From an uncultured Eggerthellaceae bacterium (GTDB lineage Bacteria; Actinomycetota; Coriobacteriia; Coriobacteriales; Eggerthellaceae), in NCBI GenBank assembly GCA_934617425.1, contig CAKTUD010000001.1, positions 124,001 through 188,000 on the forward strand: DNA of 64,000 nt, written 5' to 3'. Position 1 is the first letter of the stretch. Each line of letters opens with the position of its first letter. Positions 16,302 through 24,665 of this stretch are shown one piece after another. Position numbers and translations under genes: made by a program. The notes under the pieces are model-generated. The model made no database searches. It was not told the origin of the DNA and worked only from the letters and a program-made list of their open reading frames with translations.

Positions 16302-16804
16302 CCGAGCCACGCTCCCGCCCATGTCGAAGCATCGGGAATCGAGCTTTTCCGAACCCATTCGGGCTGGGTGGAGGCAGAAACCTCCACCTTTATTTCAATA
16401 TCGCCGTTCTCGTCGAGACCGCGAAAAGCGGCAACACCAAAGGCAAGAAGGGGAAGCGGCTTCAGCTTATTGGCAATCGAAACCGACACCATCGAAGAAT
16501 CTTCCCCACCCGATAACGAAATGTCCCATGGGCACCCTGAAGAATGATCATGGAAGTTCTCCTGCGCCGGAATCGCCGCCAGTCGATGTCTGGCAAATGC
16601 CTCGTTTGCCGCTGCCGCCGATCCAAAATCATTCGTCGATGTAGTCAGTAGTCGACATGTCTCGCTCGCTGCATGCATCATAATCGTACGATCGTATAAA
16701 ATGATTCCAGGTTGAATAAGCAACAGCGCCAGTACCATGAGAATGGGGAGCACGAATGCAGTTTCCACGGTTCCCTGACCGCTTTCATCAATCAATCGTC
16801 TCAC
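16298..16804 (-). CDS. tadE: TadE-like minor pseudopilin (second copy)
   Basis: About 168 residues. The prepilin-type site is DESG followed by QGTVETAFVLPILMVLALLLIQPGIILYDR, with Glu at +5 and a hydrophobic helix, then a soluble domain of about 120 residues. Start placed at GTG 16804, 8 bases after an AGGGG ribosome-binding site; GTGs at 16810 and 16813 are alternatives. It lies between the second pilin gene and the TadG-like gene. Confidence 0.82.
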   Translation of the reverse strand: MRRLIDESGQGTVETAFVLPILMVLALLLIQPGIILYDRTIMMHAASETCRLLTTSTNDFGSAAAANEAFARHRLAAIPAQENFHDHSSGCPWDISLSGGEDSSMVSVSIANKLKPLPLLAFGVAAFRGLDENGDIEIKVEVSASTQPEWVRKSSIPDASTWAGAWLG

Positions 16805-16821
16805 GCACACCACCCCTATTC

Positions 16822-17028
16822 TCAGTAAAGAAAAATGTCAGAAACAATAGGTGCCGCAGCCCCCGAAACACAATGCGACGCAACGCTAAATGCATGTTCG
16901 ACGAAAATCCCACCCTGGAATGCATGGAGCAAAGCGGAGAGCCCTGCAAGAACAACCGCGAACGCTGCCATCACCACCGCATATTCAACGCTGGATTGCC
17001 CAGTCTCCCCCAAAGCGCCCAAGCACAT
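16822..17028 (-). CDS. Flp-type pilin (short, DUF4244-like)
   Basis: Reading from the ATG at 17028 gives 68 residues. The leader MCLGALGETG is followed by QSSVEYAVVMAAFAVVLAGL: a cleavage glycine, Glu at +5 and Tyr at +6, as in Flp pilins. After the hydrophobic helix comes a short tail ending SDIFLY. It starts 14 bases after the other pilin gene, so the two are probably co-translated. A longer frame back to 17262 only mirrors the upstream pilin gene. The ribosome-binding site is weak. Confidence 0.75.
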   Translation of the reverse strand: MCLGALGETGQSSVEYAVVMAAFAVVLAGLSALLHAFQGGIFVEHAFSVASHCVSGAAAPIVSDIFLY

Positions 17029-17042
17029 ATTCGGCAAAGACC

Positions 17043-17318
17043 CTACAGGCTGTTTATCCCCTCGGCTATCGAATTCCAAAGCTCCTGCAAACGAGGCCGG
17101 AAAAGCGCTATAGCGATAATCGCCATGACAACCAGCACGCCTACCAAAATAGCGTACTCGGTCGTTCCTTGCCCGTGCTCGTCTAGCGATCCCTTTCGAA
17201 GACGAGCTCTCGAGCGCACTCCCGCTAAAGGGGCCAAGGCACCGCACCAAAGCCCAACACATACGCCCCGAAACTTATCGGGCAGGTTCCACTCCCTTTG
17301 ATCTCCCTCTGCATACAT
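17043..17318 (-). CDS. flp: Flp-type major pilin with unusually long leader
   Basis: From the ATG at 17318, which follows AAGGAG, the protein has 91 residues. A 49-residue leader precedes DEHG, then QGTTEYAILVGVLVVMAIIAIALF: Glu at +5 and Tyr at +6 after the cleavage glycine, then a membrane helix and the short mature tail ELWNSIAEGINSL. This is the Flp major pilin pattern. Leaders in model Flp pilins are much shorter; here the leader carries its own hydrophobic stretch (GVCVGLWCGALAPLAG). It is followed closely by the second pilin. Confidence 0.82.
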   Translation of the reverse strand: MYAEGDQREWNLPDKFRGVCVGLWCGALAPLAGVRSRARLRKGSLDEHGQGTTEYAILVGVLVVMAIIAIALFRPRLQELWNSIAEGINSL

Positions 17319-17352
17319 AGAATTCTCCTTTCTTTTGAAATCCACCACGAAA

Positions 17353-18342
17353 TCAAAAGCCCTGCGCGAGCTCAAGCAATATAGGGCCAAGCACTAAAAG
17401 CAGCATCGCGGGAAGAATAAGAGCTCCTGTGGGCAGCATCATTTTCACTGGGGCCTTTGCCACCTTCTCGCTCACCACAGCACGATATTTCTCACGTGAT
17501 TGAGCAGCCATTTCTTCTAGATCGTCAGCAAACGAAGCACCGAAACGCAGCGATCGGATAGCCCCCTCGACTGCTTTATCGAGTGTTTCGCAGGCATACG
17601 AAGCGGACAGGTTGCGCAACGCCTCTTCCCTTGTCGCCAAACCAAGCGACCAGCTTTTACACGCCGAAGCACAACTCTGAGCGAATGCCGATTCGAAATG
17701 ATCGCCATACATTGCAAAGCTGCGATCAAATGTCAGCCCACTCCTCAACCCAAGAGCAACCACTTCAAGCATCTCCGAAACACTTGACTCCGCCTCGACA
17801 CCGCGATGACGCTCAATCGAAAGAAGACATTTACGAAGCGATCGCCAGCCAAAAACAGCGCCAATGACTCCTAGAACGATCATCATCTCGGTAGAAAGAG
17901 GCGCCCCGAGCAACATCCCGGCCGCAGCTCCTACGAGAGTTAATCGAAAACGCGCTTCGATAAACCCATTTGCGTCTAAATGGGGATACCCGGCCTTAGC
18001 GGCATGCTCCAACAAAAAAGATGCAGCGTGAGTATCGTGCGCTTTGGCAGAACGCACGGTTGGCGATATCGCCGCAATCGAATGATAAAGAAGACCTTTC
18101 GACAAGCCTTGCGCATAAGCAATCAGACGAGAAGGGAGGTCTTTCTTCGAATTTTCGCCAAAATCGATTTCGTTGACGCCTGAAGCTGCGGCAAGAATCA
18201 CCGCTTTTTGATGAGCCAGCGCATTACGCTTTCTTTTACGCAACTGCACAACCCTCGATAAATCAAATGCAGCAAACAACCCCGCAATACCGCCGCTCGC
18301 CATAGCGGCAAAAGGCACCACCTGCATAAACACCCCCTTCAT
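17353..18342 (-). CDS. tadC: Tad pilus inner-membrane platform protein TadC
   Basis: About 329 residues of the T2SF (GspF-like) family: an N-terminal membrane helix, a central EMLEVVALGLRSGLTFDRSFAMYG segment typical of the F domain, and a C-terminal helix pair (KMMLPTGALILPAMLLLVLGPILLEL). With TadB it forms the cytoplasmic-membrane platform that couples to the TadA ATPase. The ATG at 18342 overlaps the tadB stop as ATGA. Confidence 0.88.
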   Translation of the reverse strand: MKGVFMQVVPFAAMASGGIAGLFAAFDLSRVVQLRKRKRNALAHQKAVILAAASGVNEIDFGENSKKDLPSRLIAYAQGLSKGLLYHSIAAISPTVRSAKAHDTHAASFLLEHAAKAGYPHLDANGFIEARFRLTLVGAAAGMLLGAPLSTEMMIVLGVIGAVFGWRSLRKCLLSIERHRGVEAESSVSEMLEVVALGLRSGLTFDRSFAMYGDHFESAFAQSCASACKSWSLGLATREEALRNLSASYACETLDKAVEGAIRSLRFGASFADDLEEMAAQSREKYRAVVSEKVAKAPVKMMLPTGALILPAMLLLVLGPILLELAQGF

Positions 18343-19304
18343 AAAGATCCTCCTATCGATAACGCTCTTCTAACCAACAAAACACCTGCAAGCTGCATGC
18401 TCAAAGCCAAAACGAGCATCGCCCAACCAGCCGGACTTTGAAAAAACGGCGAAAGAAATGTCGGGCTCGCAATTGAAAACAATGCAACCAGCGCTATCGG
18501 CATAACCGACACGATTCGTGCGGATAATTTTGCTTGAGCGGTCTGCACGCGGAGACTCCGCTTAAGGGCAAGCTCCCCCTTAACGCTGTCCGCCGCTGTA
18601 TCAAGCACTTGCTTCATCGATCCACCCGTCTGATGTTGCACATCAAGAGCAACAGCCACAAAAGAAATCTCAGCCGCGTCACTCTCTCGAAGAACCTTGA
18701 GAGCATCGTTAGCGCCGCCGCCAGCCTCAAGGATATTAGCCGCCGAGAGAAATATGGTTCCAACAGGACCGGGTACATCCTTCGATATCTGGCAGAATGC
18801 CTGCAAAAGCGTGTAACCCGCGCCAAAACACGCAGCCATAGATTCGAACGCTGCGGGAAGAGACTCCCTCACGAGTTCGCGACGTTTGTCTTTAAGCGTC
18901 GCGGCATAAGAACCCACCAGAACGGCAGTGCCGAGAGGAACAACGAATAAGCAAGCGACGTTGCCAAACAGAATCGCAGCAAACAGGCCAAACAGCAAAG
19001 AAATCGCCACGAATAATGAGGACAACGACTCGTCGGTGCTTTCTGCGCCCTTCTCCGAAAGAAGTAATCGACACTCACCTATCAACGAAGCGAAAGAGCG
19101 TCTCATCAACAGCAGTCGCGCAAATGGGCTTGCCCAGCCAACCCCATTTCTCAGGCGCCAAAGAGCAAGCGTCTTCAATGAGGGACTCTCTCCGTACATA
19201 TTGGCGCGGCGCAAGCATGTAGCAAATAGCAATTCCGAAAGAAAGCGTCCGAGCGCGAAAGCTGCTACGAGGGCAATTGCGAAAAAGAACATTCTTCCTT
19301 CCAT
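18339..19304 (-). CDS. tadB: Tad pilus inner-membrane platform protein TadB
   Basis: About 321 residues, T2SF family. Membrane helices lie near residues 5-25, 105-140 and at the C-terminus. The central LPAAFESMAACFGAGYTLLQAFCQIS region and the GGSMKQVLDTAADSVKGELALKRSLRVQTAQAKLSARIV segment are typical of TadB. The ATG at 19304 has AAGGAGG 7 bases upstream, so the gene overlaps the end of tadA by 40 bases, a longer overlap than elsewhere in the operon. Confidence 0.88.
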   Translation of the reverse strand: MEGRMFFFAIALVAAFALGRFLSELLFATCLRRANMYGESPSLKTLALWRLRNGVGWASPFARLLLMRRSFASLIGECRLLLSEKGAESTDESLSSLFVAISLLFGLFAAILFGNVACLFVVPLGTAVLVGSYAATLKDKRRELVRESLPAAFESMAACFGAGYTLLQAFCQISKDVPGPVGTIFLSAANILEAGGGANDALKVLRESDAAEISFVAVALDVQHQTGGSMKQVLDTAADSVKGELALKRSLRVQTAQAKLSARIVSVMPIALVALFSIASPTFLSPFFQSPAGWAMLVLALSMQLAGVLLVRRALSIGGSL

Positions 19305-20596
19305 GCGGAAACCTCCTTCCTTGTCGCAAATCCCCGCCGCTCAAGAGAATCAACCCAACAGGGACAACTGGCCCATTTGCCCCCGTCTTCAGCAAAGCCC
19401 CTCTGGTACACCTGCCTTGGACGACATCGCGACTTTTCTCCATCGAAGAACAGCTCAACAACGGCCGAAACGTATCGTTCGCCCCCAGGCGATCGCCGCG
19501 TCTGCACAACAAGGTCAATCGCGCTCGCAATATTCGCTTCAATGACGTCAACCGGCAAATCAGCTGCATAGCGAACCATAGTGGTTAATCGAGAAATCGA
19601 TTCCTCTGGCGAGTTCGCATGCAAAGTCGTTAGTGACCCTTCATGTCCGGTATTCATGGCCTGCAGCATATCCAGGGCTTCGGCGCCACGGCATTCGCCC
19701 ACAACTATGCGATCAGGACGCATGCGCAAAGCGTTCGTCACCAAATCGCGAATAGTAATCTCCCCCAGCCCTTCAGCGTTTCTGGGGCGAGCCTCGAGAC
19801 CCAACACGTGTGGATGCTCGAGAAATCGCAGTTCAGCGGAGTCCTCTATAGTCACGATACGTTCGGTATGAGGGATAACGCATGAAAGAGCATTGAGAAG
19901 CGTCGTCTTGCCACTACCCGTACCACCCGAAACGGCGATGCTACAACGCGATGCAACAGCCCATTCAAAAAAGCAACGCAGCCGGGCATCCAAAGAACCG
20001 CTGGCGACCATATCCTCGAGCGAGATGACATGTTCAGAAAATTTACGAATCGTCACCAAAGGACCGTCAAGCGCAATAGGAGGCATCACCACATTCATGC
20101 GATAGCCCTTGGGTAAACGAACGTTGACCATAGGAGACGACTCGTCAACGCGCCTTCCCAATGGACCAAGAACGCGATCGATCAGGGCGGTCAACTCTGC
20201 TTCGTTTTCAAACGAGCGTTCAAACGGATAAATTCGTCCATCTCGCTCGAAAAACACCGAATAGGGGCCGTTTACCATCACCTCCGTAACTGCTGGATCC
20301 TCTATCAGTTCTTCCAGAGGACCGAAACCGAATATCGAATCGAGAAGCGCTGAAGCCAAGCGACCGCGTTCTTCCAACGGAAAATGCACCCAGTTTGGCT
20401 TCTCGAAAGCGCGACGGCAGGCGCTTCGCACCTCACTGCGAGCCCGCGACGGGTTTACCTTAGCCAACACCGCTATTTCATCCGCTGAAATAAGCTGGCG
20501 CACTTGATTACGCAAAAGAAGCAATGCCGAATCAGGAACAGGGCGATCTCCCCGCATTTCGTTCTCGGTTTTTTGCGCCCTTTCATACAAGGTCAT
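19265..20596 (-). CDS. tadA: Tad pilus assembly ATPase TadA
   Basis: 443 residues, a secretion ATPase of the GspE/TadA family. It shows the N-terminal domain with FGFGPLEELIEDPAVTEVMVNGP, Walker A GGTGSGKT (residues 224-231), the Asp box VTIEDSAELRF, Walker B-like RIVVGECRGAEALDMLQAMNTGHEGSLTTLHAN, and the His box. It powers pilin polymerisation at the cytoplasmic face. Its start overlaps the tadZ stop as ATGA. The final ~45 residues (after RQVYQRGF) are Cys/Trp-rich and less typical. Confidence 0.94.
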   Translation of the reverse strand: MTLYERAQKTENEMRGDRPVPDSALLLLRNQVRQLISADEIAVLAKVNPSRARSEVRSACRRAFEKPNWVHFPLEERGRLASALLDSIFGFGPLEELIEDPAVTEVMVNGPYSVFFERDGRIYPFERSFENEAELTALIDRVLGPLGRRVDESSPMVNVRLPKGYRMNVVMPPIALDGPLVTIRKFSEHVISLEDMVASGSLDARLRCFFEWAVASRCSIAVSGGTGSGKTTLLNALSCVIPHTERIVTIEDSAELRFLEHPHVLGLEARPRNAEGLGEITIRDLVTNALRMRPDRIVVGECRGAEALDMLQAMNTGHEGSLTTLHANSPEESISRLTTMVRYAADLPVDVIEANIASAIDLVVQTRRSPGGERYVSAVVELFFDGEKSRCRPRQVYQRGFAEDGGKWASCPCWVDSLERRGFATRKEVSAWKEECSFSQLPS

Positions 20597-21981
20597 CGGT
20601 TATCCCCTCTCCAGAACAACCCACGTCGACGCGAGCGCGATCTCGAAGCTTCGCCGCCAATGGGAACAGGAGGATCGGCATCCGCCCCGGGAATGAGCCC
20701 CGCAACCAGGCCATCGACGCTTGAATAAAGCGGATTCGCAGCCACCGCCAAATCCGCTAAAACACCCGCAGACGAGTAATCCTCGACCTCGCGTCCACCG
20801 TCACGCAATTCAACAGCCTCGGCACCCTTCAAGGCGCAAGAAACATCTATCGAACTCAAAGGTGCATTTTTCCTACAGCGATTCACGACGAACAGCATCG
20901 GGCCTGTAGCTATACCGCAGCGTTCACACAGAAGCAGCGCTCTGTGACATGATTGAAGAGAAGACGCCCGTTGATCGACCAAAAACAAAGCCTTGGAACT
21001 TCGCTCGAGAAGAGCTGCGTGCTGCTCAGCCCACAAAGCCCCCGTGTTGGCAACCACAACATCGAAATGTTGCGAGACCGAATCGATTAAATCGGCAGTA
21101 TGGCCAACTATCACTTCAGATTCCTCCGGATTACGAGGCGGCGAAACGATTGCCGGCAACGCCCCCGAACATTCCAACCCGCCAATAGACGAAAGGTCTT
21201 TTAATAGCTCGTCGACTCCAACGGGTTTCACCTCGCGAAAAAAGCTCGCCACATTACCGAACTGATAATCGAAATCGATTAGAAGGGTCTTCTTCCCACG
21301 CATCTGCGCGCAAAGGGCCGCCAAAGCCGACACGGTGCTTTTCCCAGCGCCACCCGAGCCACTAAGCACGGATAGCAGAAATGCCGTCTTCAGAGCCGCA
21401 CCTCGAGGTTGCGACGATATGCCGGAAACCGATTTCGCCTCTTCCCGGATTGCCGTCAACGGCTCATCCGAAAAATTGCGATGGCAGGAAGATTCGCGAG
21501 CCGTTATGCCGTCGAGACAGATGCCCTTTGGAAAAAGCCCGGTTTCCGCATTGTCCTCCAAGCAGTCCTTTGCGATATCGTAATTGGGGTCAGGTACGAA
21601 AGAGCGCCGGAAAGCGCTTGCCAGGGCAACCTTGACCGCAGAATACCTTCGCACGAATAGTCCCTCGTCGTAGACAGCATCGATCGAGGCCGCACCCGCA
21701 CGACTAAGCAGTGACCCGTTGCCTTCGCGCGTCACCAAGCAAACACGCAAATGCGGTCTATCGTGCTTTATAGCGGCCGCAAGGTTAATCGCCTCGGCGT
21801 CATCGCATCCAGCAACCCACACTTCGACGAAATCACGCTCGGCATATATCGAAGCCCGCGCATTTTCCGCCGTTGAGTAAACGGCAAGCCACTTCTGGGC
21901 CGCGATATTCTCGTCATGCAAGCCAATAAGGGAAGGATTGCGAGCGGTCATCTCGTCAATGCATAGAGCAACCCTGCTCAT
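20593..21981 (-). CDS. tadZ: TadZ/CpaE-like ParA-family ATPase
   Basis: 462 residues. The N-terminal ~170 residues resemble a degenerate receiver domain. The C-terminal half is a MinD/ParA-like ATPase with deviant Walker A SGSGGAGKST near residue 215 and LLIDFDYQFGNV. In other Tad systems this protein localises the pilus machinery at a cell pole. The C-terminus ends in an Arg/Ser-rich tail. The start overlaps the cpaB stop as ATGA. Confidence 0.87.
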   Translation of the reverse strand: MSRVALCIDEMTARNPSLIGLHDENIAAQKWLAVYSTAENARASIYAERDFVEVWVAGCDDAEAINLAAAIKHDRPHLRVCLVTREGNGSLLSRAGAASIDAVYDEGLFVRRYSAVKVALASAFRRSFVPDPNYDIAKDCLEDNAETGLFPKGICLDGITARESSCHRNFSDEPLTAIREEAKSVSGISSQPRGAALKTAFLLSVLSGSGGAGKSTVSALAALCAQMRGKKTLLIDFDYQFGNVASFFREVKPVGVDELLKDLSSIGGLECSGALPAIVSPPRNPEESEVIVGHTADLIDSVSQHFDVVVANTGALWAEQHAALLERSSKALFLVDQRASSLQSCHRALLLCERCGIATGPMLFVVNRCRKNAPLSSIDVSCALKGAEAVELRDGGREVEDYSSAGVLADLAVAANPLYSSVDGLVAGLIPGADADPPVPIGGEASRSRSRRRGLFWRGDNR

Positions 21982-22625
21982 TCTTCCCCACCTTCTTCAC
22001 TCGTCGACGGCAATGCTAAATACAGCTCAGAAGAATTCGCGGCAGCGACAAGCTGCTGAACCAACTTCTCAGGAACAGCAATCGTCACCCATGAAGAGCT
22101 CGAAAGCGATGCACTAGTTCCGGAAGAGGCCAATACCAGGACATCTTTGGCAATCACAGCGGTTTTGCTGTCGCCCGTCGAATAAACATCAACGCGCATC
22201 CCCGGCTCCAAGCCCCCACCCACCGCCTGCACCGCTTTGGCTGGAACGCTCAGGGCCGTGGTCCCTTGAGGCACATCGAGCTGATTCCCCGTAGTTGCGA
22301 AACGTTTTTCCACAAGCACCTCTCCCGCAAAAATGGGAGAAGACGCCGTCTTTCCAGAAACCGCTTCGGACGAACGCAACGCGCCATCAGGAAGCAAATC
22401 AGCTACCCATGATTTAGCTTCTATCAACGACGATTCGATGCGCTCCCCTGCAGCGATGTCCCGCTTGGCAATCCATACATCAACTTGCGTTCCGCCGTAC
22501 TTCTCCAGAGCTTCGGCACGAGCGGCATCGGCGCTACCCTGAACCGACTGCATGAAAAGGCCAACGCAAAGCATGCAAACAACACCGCTCGCGATTGCAA
22601 TGATTCTCGCCCGCTTCTGTTCCAT
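21978..22625 (-). CDS. cpaB: CpaB/RcpC-like pilus assembly protein
   Basis: 215 residues from the ATG at 22625 (AAAGGACG upstream). One N-terminal membrane helix is followed by an SAF-type domain with VWIAKRDIAAGERIESSLI and the CpaB core (VPQGTTALSVPAKAVQAVGGGLEPGMRVDVYST). It is the first gene of the Tad operon. In diderm bacteria CpaB works with the outer-membrane secretin; no secretin gene exists here, as expected for a monoderm envelope. Confidence 0.87.
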   Translation of the reverse strand: MEQKRARIIAIASGVVCMLCVGLFMQSVQGSADAARAEALEKYGGTQVDVWIAKRDIAAGERIESSLIEAKSWVADLLPDGALRSSEAVSGKTASSPIFAGEVLVEKRFATTGNQLDVPQGTTALSVPAKAVQAVGGGLEPGMRVDVYSTGDSKTAVIAKDVLVLASSGTSASLSSSSWVTIAVPEKLVQQLVAAANSSELYLALPSTSEEGGEE

Positions 22626-22955
22626 CGTCCGTCCTTTCGCGCCTCTCTCAAACATCGCAGCGAGTATGAACGAGGAACCTATCAGCGATATCTATCGAAA
22701 CCAGCAACATTTCAAAATGCGTTCCCCATTTGCCCAGCGCGCTTGTGCAGTAAATCAATCAAAAATTAGACGATTCGTCGGCAGATTGATTAGCTATCGC
22801 CGATCTGCCGACGAATTAGCCGCCAAGTTAAACAAAACCACGCTGCATCGACTAGACAAGCGCGACACAAATAGCTGTCGGCGACAAGGAAACCAGCACA
22901 GCATTTGCAATAATCGAAAAAGTATGCAAGAATATTTTCTTGCCGAAAGGTTTAT
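22626..22955. other. Intergenic region between cpaB and tRNA-Val
   Basis: This 330-base gap holds no convincing protein gene. On minus, TTGCTG and TGATAG separated by 17 bases (around 22685-22715) could be the Tad operon promoter, with low certainty. The left half also contains the terminator-like inverted repeat described separately. Confidence 0.4.
22764..22816 (-). terminator. Terminator-like inverted repeat ending the minus-strand hem unit
   Basis: Two perfect 14-base arms, ATTCGTCGGCAGAT (22773-22786) and its complement (22803-22816), enclose a 16-base loop. On minus the stem is followed by CTAATTTTTGATT. It would stop transcripts running left from hemL and tRNA-Glu before the Tad promoter. 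Confidence 0.6.
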
Positions 22956-23030
22956 GGTCGAGTGGCGCAGCGGGAGCGCAGGTGCCTTACAAGCACAAGG
23001 TCGGGGGTTCAAATCCCTCCTCGACCACCA
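22956..23030 (+). tRNA. tRNA-Val (anticodon TAC)
   Basis: The acceptor GGTCGAG pairs with CTCGACC, the D arm is GCGC..GCGC, the anticodon loop is CTTACAA, the T arm is GGGGG TTCAAAT CCCTC, and the CCA is encoded. Length is 75 bases. Confidence 0.96.
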
Positions 23031-23040
23031 TAAATGCAAA

Positions 23041-23072
23041 GGTCGGGAGCATGCTCCCGACCTTTTTCTTTT
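23041..23072 (+). terminator. Rho-independent terminator after tRNA-Val
   Basis: A 22-base perfect palindrome with arms GGTCGGGAGCA and its complement is followed by TTTTTCTTTT, 10 bases after the tRNA end. Confidence 0.92.
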
Positions 23073-23176
23073 GTCAAACCACAAAACCCAAAGCTTGAGG
23101 CTATAAAACCGCAGACAAGCTCGCAAGCGAATATCAAAAAAGGCGACCGCCATAACAGCAGTCGCCTTGCAATCCC

Positions 23177-23252
23177 TGGTGTCCCCTGGAGGATTCGAAT
23201 CTCCGTTGCCGACCTGAGAAGTCGGTGTCCTTGGCCGCTAGACGAAGGGGGC
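23177..23252 (-). tRNA. tRNA-Glu (anticodon CTC)
   Basis: On minus, the acceptor GCCCCCT faces AGGGGAC (position 2 C against position 71 A is mismatched; the other six pairs form). The anticodon stem-loop is CCGAC TTCTCAG GTCGG, the T arm is GGAGATTCGAATCTCC, and the CCA is encoded. It lies 38 bases beyond hemL on the same strand. Glutamyl-tRNA is the substrate of HemA, encoded 5 kb upstream in the same island. Confidence 0.93.
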
Positions 23253-23290
23253 ATGCATATACTAACATGCCGAACCCCCTCTGCAAGAAA

Positions 23291-24613
23291 CTAGCGCGCC
23301 ATCTCGGCGAAAACCTCGCGCACGGCGTCAACGAACGCATCGATTTCCTCGGGCGTATGGGCGCACGAAAGAAACAGCGCCTCGAACTGGCTGGGGGCAA
23401 TCAAAAAACCGCGTTCCAGCATACCCGAAAAATAACGAGCGAATTGTGCGGTATCGCACGTGGAAGCATCGTCCCAATTGCGAACCGGACGATCGGTGAA
23501 GAAAATCGTAGCCAAAGCGCCTACGCGATTGACCTGCGCAACAACGCCCGTCTTCTCAATCGCATCACGAATCCCCGCCTCAAGACGGGCTCCCAAAGAT
23601 TCGAGATACTCGTAAATATCCTGCCCCGCTGCGCAAGCGTTCACCGAAGCCGGAACTTCCCCCTGCTCGAGAGCATCAAGCTGCGCCAAACCCGCCTCCA
23701 TGGCAACAGGATTGCCCGAAAGCGTGCCCGCCTGATAAACCGGGCCATTCGGCGCCAGCTCGTCCATTATCTCAGCACGACCCGCAAAGCAGCCGACAGG
23801 CAAGCCTCCGCCGATAATCTTGCCGAATGTGCACAAATCAGGCAGCACGCCATAACGCTCCTGCGCGCCGCCGAGGGCCACACGGAAACCAGAAATCACT
23901 TCATCGAAGATAAGCAGCGCGCCGAACTCGTCGCACAAGCTGCGCAAACCCTCAAGGAACCCCTCATCAGGCGCAACAGCGCCCATATTGCCAGCAACAG
24001 GCTCGACGATCACGCAAGCAACCTCTCCTTCGCCAAGCGCCGTCCTGACAGAATCAAGGTCGTTGTAACGGCACACGATCGTGTCCGCCGCCGTACCGGC
24101 GGTAACGCCCGGCGTCCCCGGAATGGCAAATGTCGCCACACCTGATCCCGCACTTACCAAAAGCGAATCGGAATGCCCATGATAGTTACCCTCGAATTTG
24201 ATAATCTTATCGCGATGCATATAGCCGCGTGCCAAGCGAATAGCGCTCATTGTCGCCTCGGTTCCGCTCGACACCATACGCACCTTCTCTGCCGAAGGAA
24301 CCAGCTGGCAAATCTTTTCAGCCAAAGCGATTTCGTTTTTGCACGGAGCACCATACGACACACCTTTATCCAGCTGCGCACGCACCGCTGCATCGACGAA
24401 ATCAGGGCGATGCCCAAAAATCATCGGGCCCCACGAGCCGATGAAATCGATGTACTCGTTACCGTCGACGTCCCAAACATGACTGCCTTTGGCATGGTCA
24501 TAGAAAACAGGGGTCTCGTCAACATTAGAGAACGCGCGCACCGGCGAATTCACTCCACCGGGAATGCATCCGTTCGCCTCGTCGAAACAAGCAGCCGATT
24601 GTTCGTGGGTCAT
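23291..24613 (-). CDS. hemL: Glutamate-1-semialdehyde 2,1-aminomutase
   Basis: 440 residues, a class III aminotransferase-fold enzyme that converts glutamate-1-semialdehyde to 5-aminolevulinate in the C5 tetrapyrrole pathway. Signatures seen: PGGVNSPVRAF near the N-terminus, VSSGTEATMSAIRLARGY, LLIFDEVISGFRVALGGAQ, and the PLP lysine in TFGKIIGGGLPVGCFAG. It follows hemB by 52 bases and is the last protein gene before tRNA-Glu. Confidence 0.96.
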   Translation of the reverse strand: MTHEQSAACFDEANGCIPGGVNSPVRAFSNVDETPVFYDHAKGSHVWDVDGNEYIDFIGSWGPMIFGHRPDFVDAAVRAQLDKGVSYGAPCKNEIALAEKICQLVPSAEKVRMVSSGTEATMSAIRLARGYMHRDKIIKFEGNYHGHSDSLLVSAGSGVATFAIPGTPGVTAGTAADTIVCRYNDLDSVRTALGEGEVACVIVEPVAGNMGAVAPDEGFLEGLRSLCDEFGALLIFDEVISGFRVALGGAQERYGVLPDLCTFGKIIGGGLPVGCFAGRAEIMDELAPNGPVYQAGTLSGNPVAMEAGLAQLDALEQGEVPASVNACAAGQDIYEYLESLGARLEAGIRDAIEKTGVVAQVNRVGALATIFFTDRPVRNWDDASTCDTAQFARYFSGMLERGFLIAPSQFEALFLSCAHTPEEIDAFVDAVREVFAEMAR

Positions 24614-24665
24614 CGTCTCACCTCAAAATCGAAAATAAACAAGAAATAAGTCTCTTACCTTGCAC

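Noticed and set aside
22956..23030. tRNA-Val as an integration site
   Set aside because: No integrase and no repeated tRNA 3' end were seen on either side of it.
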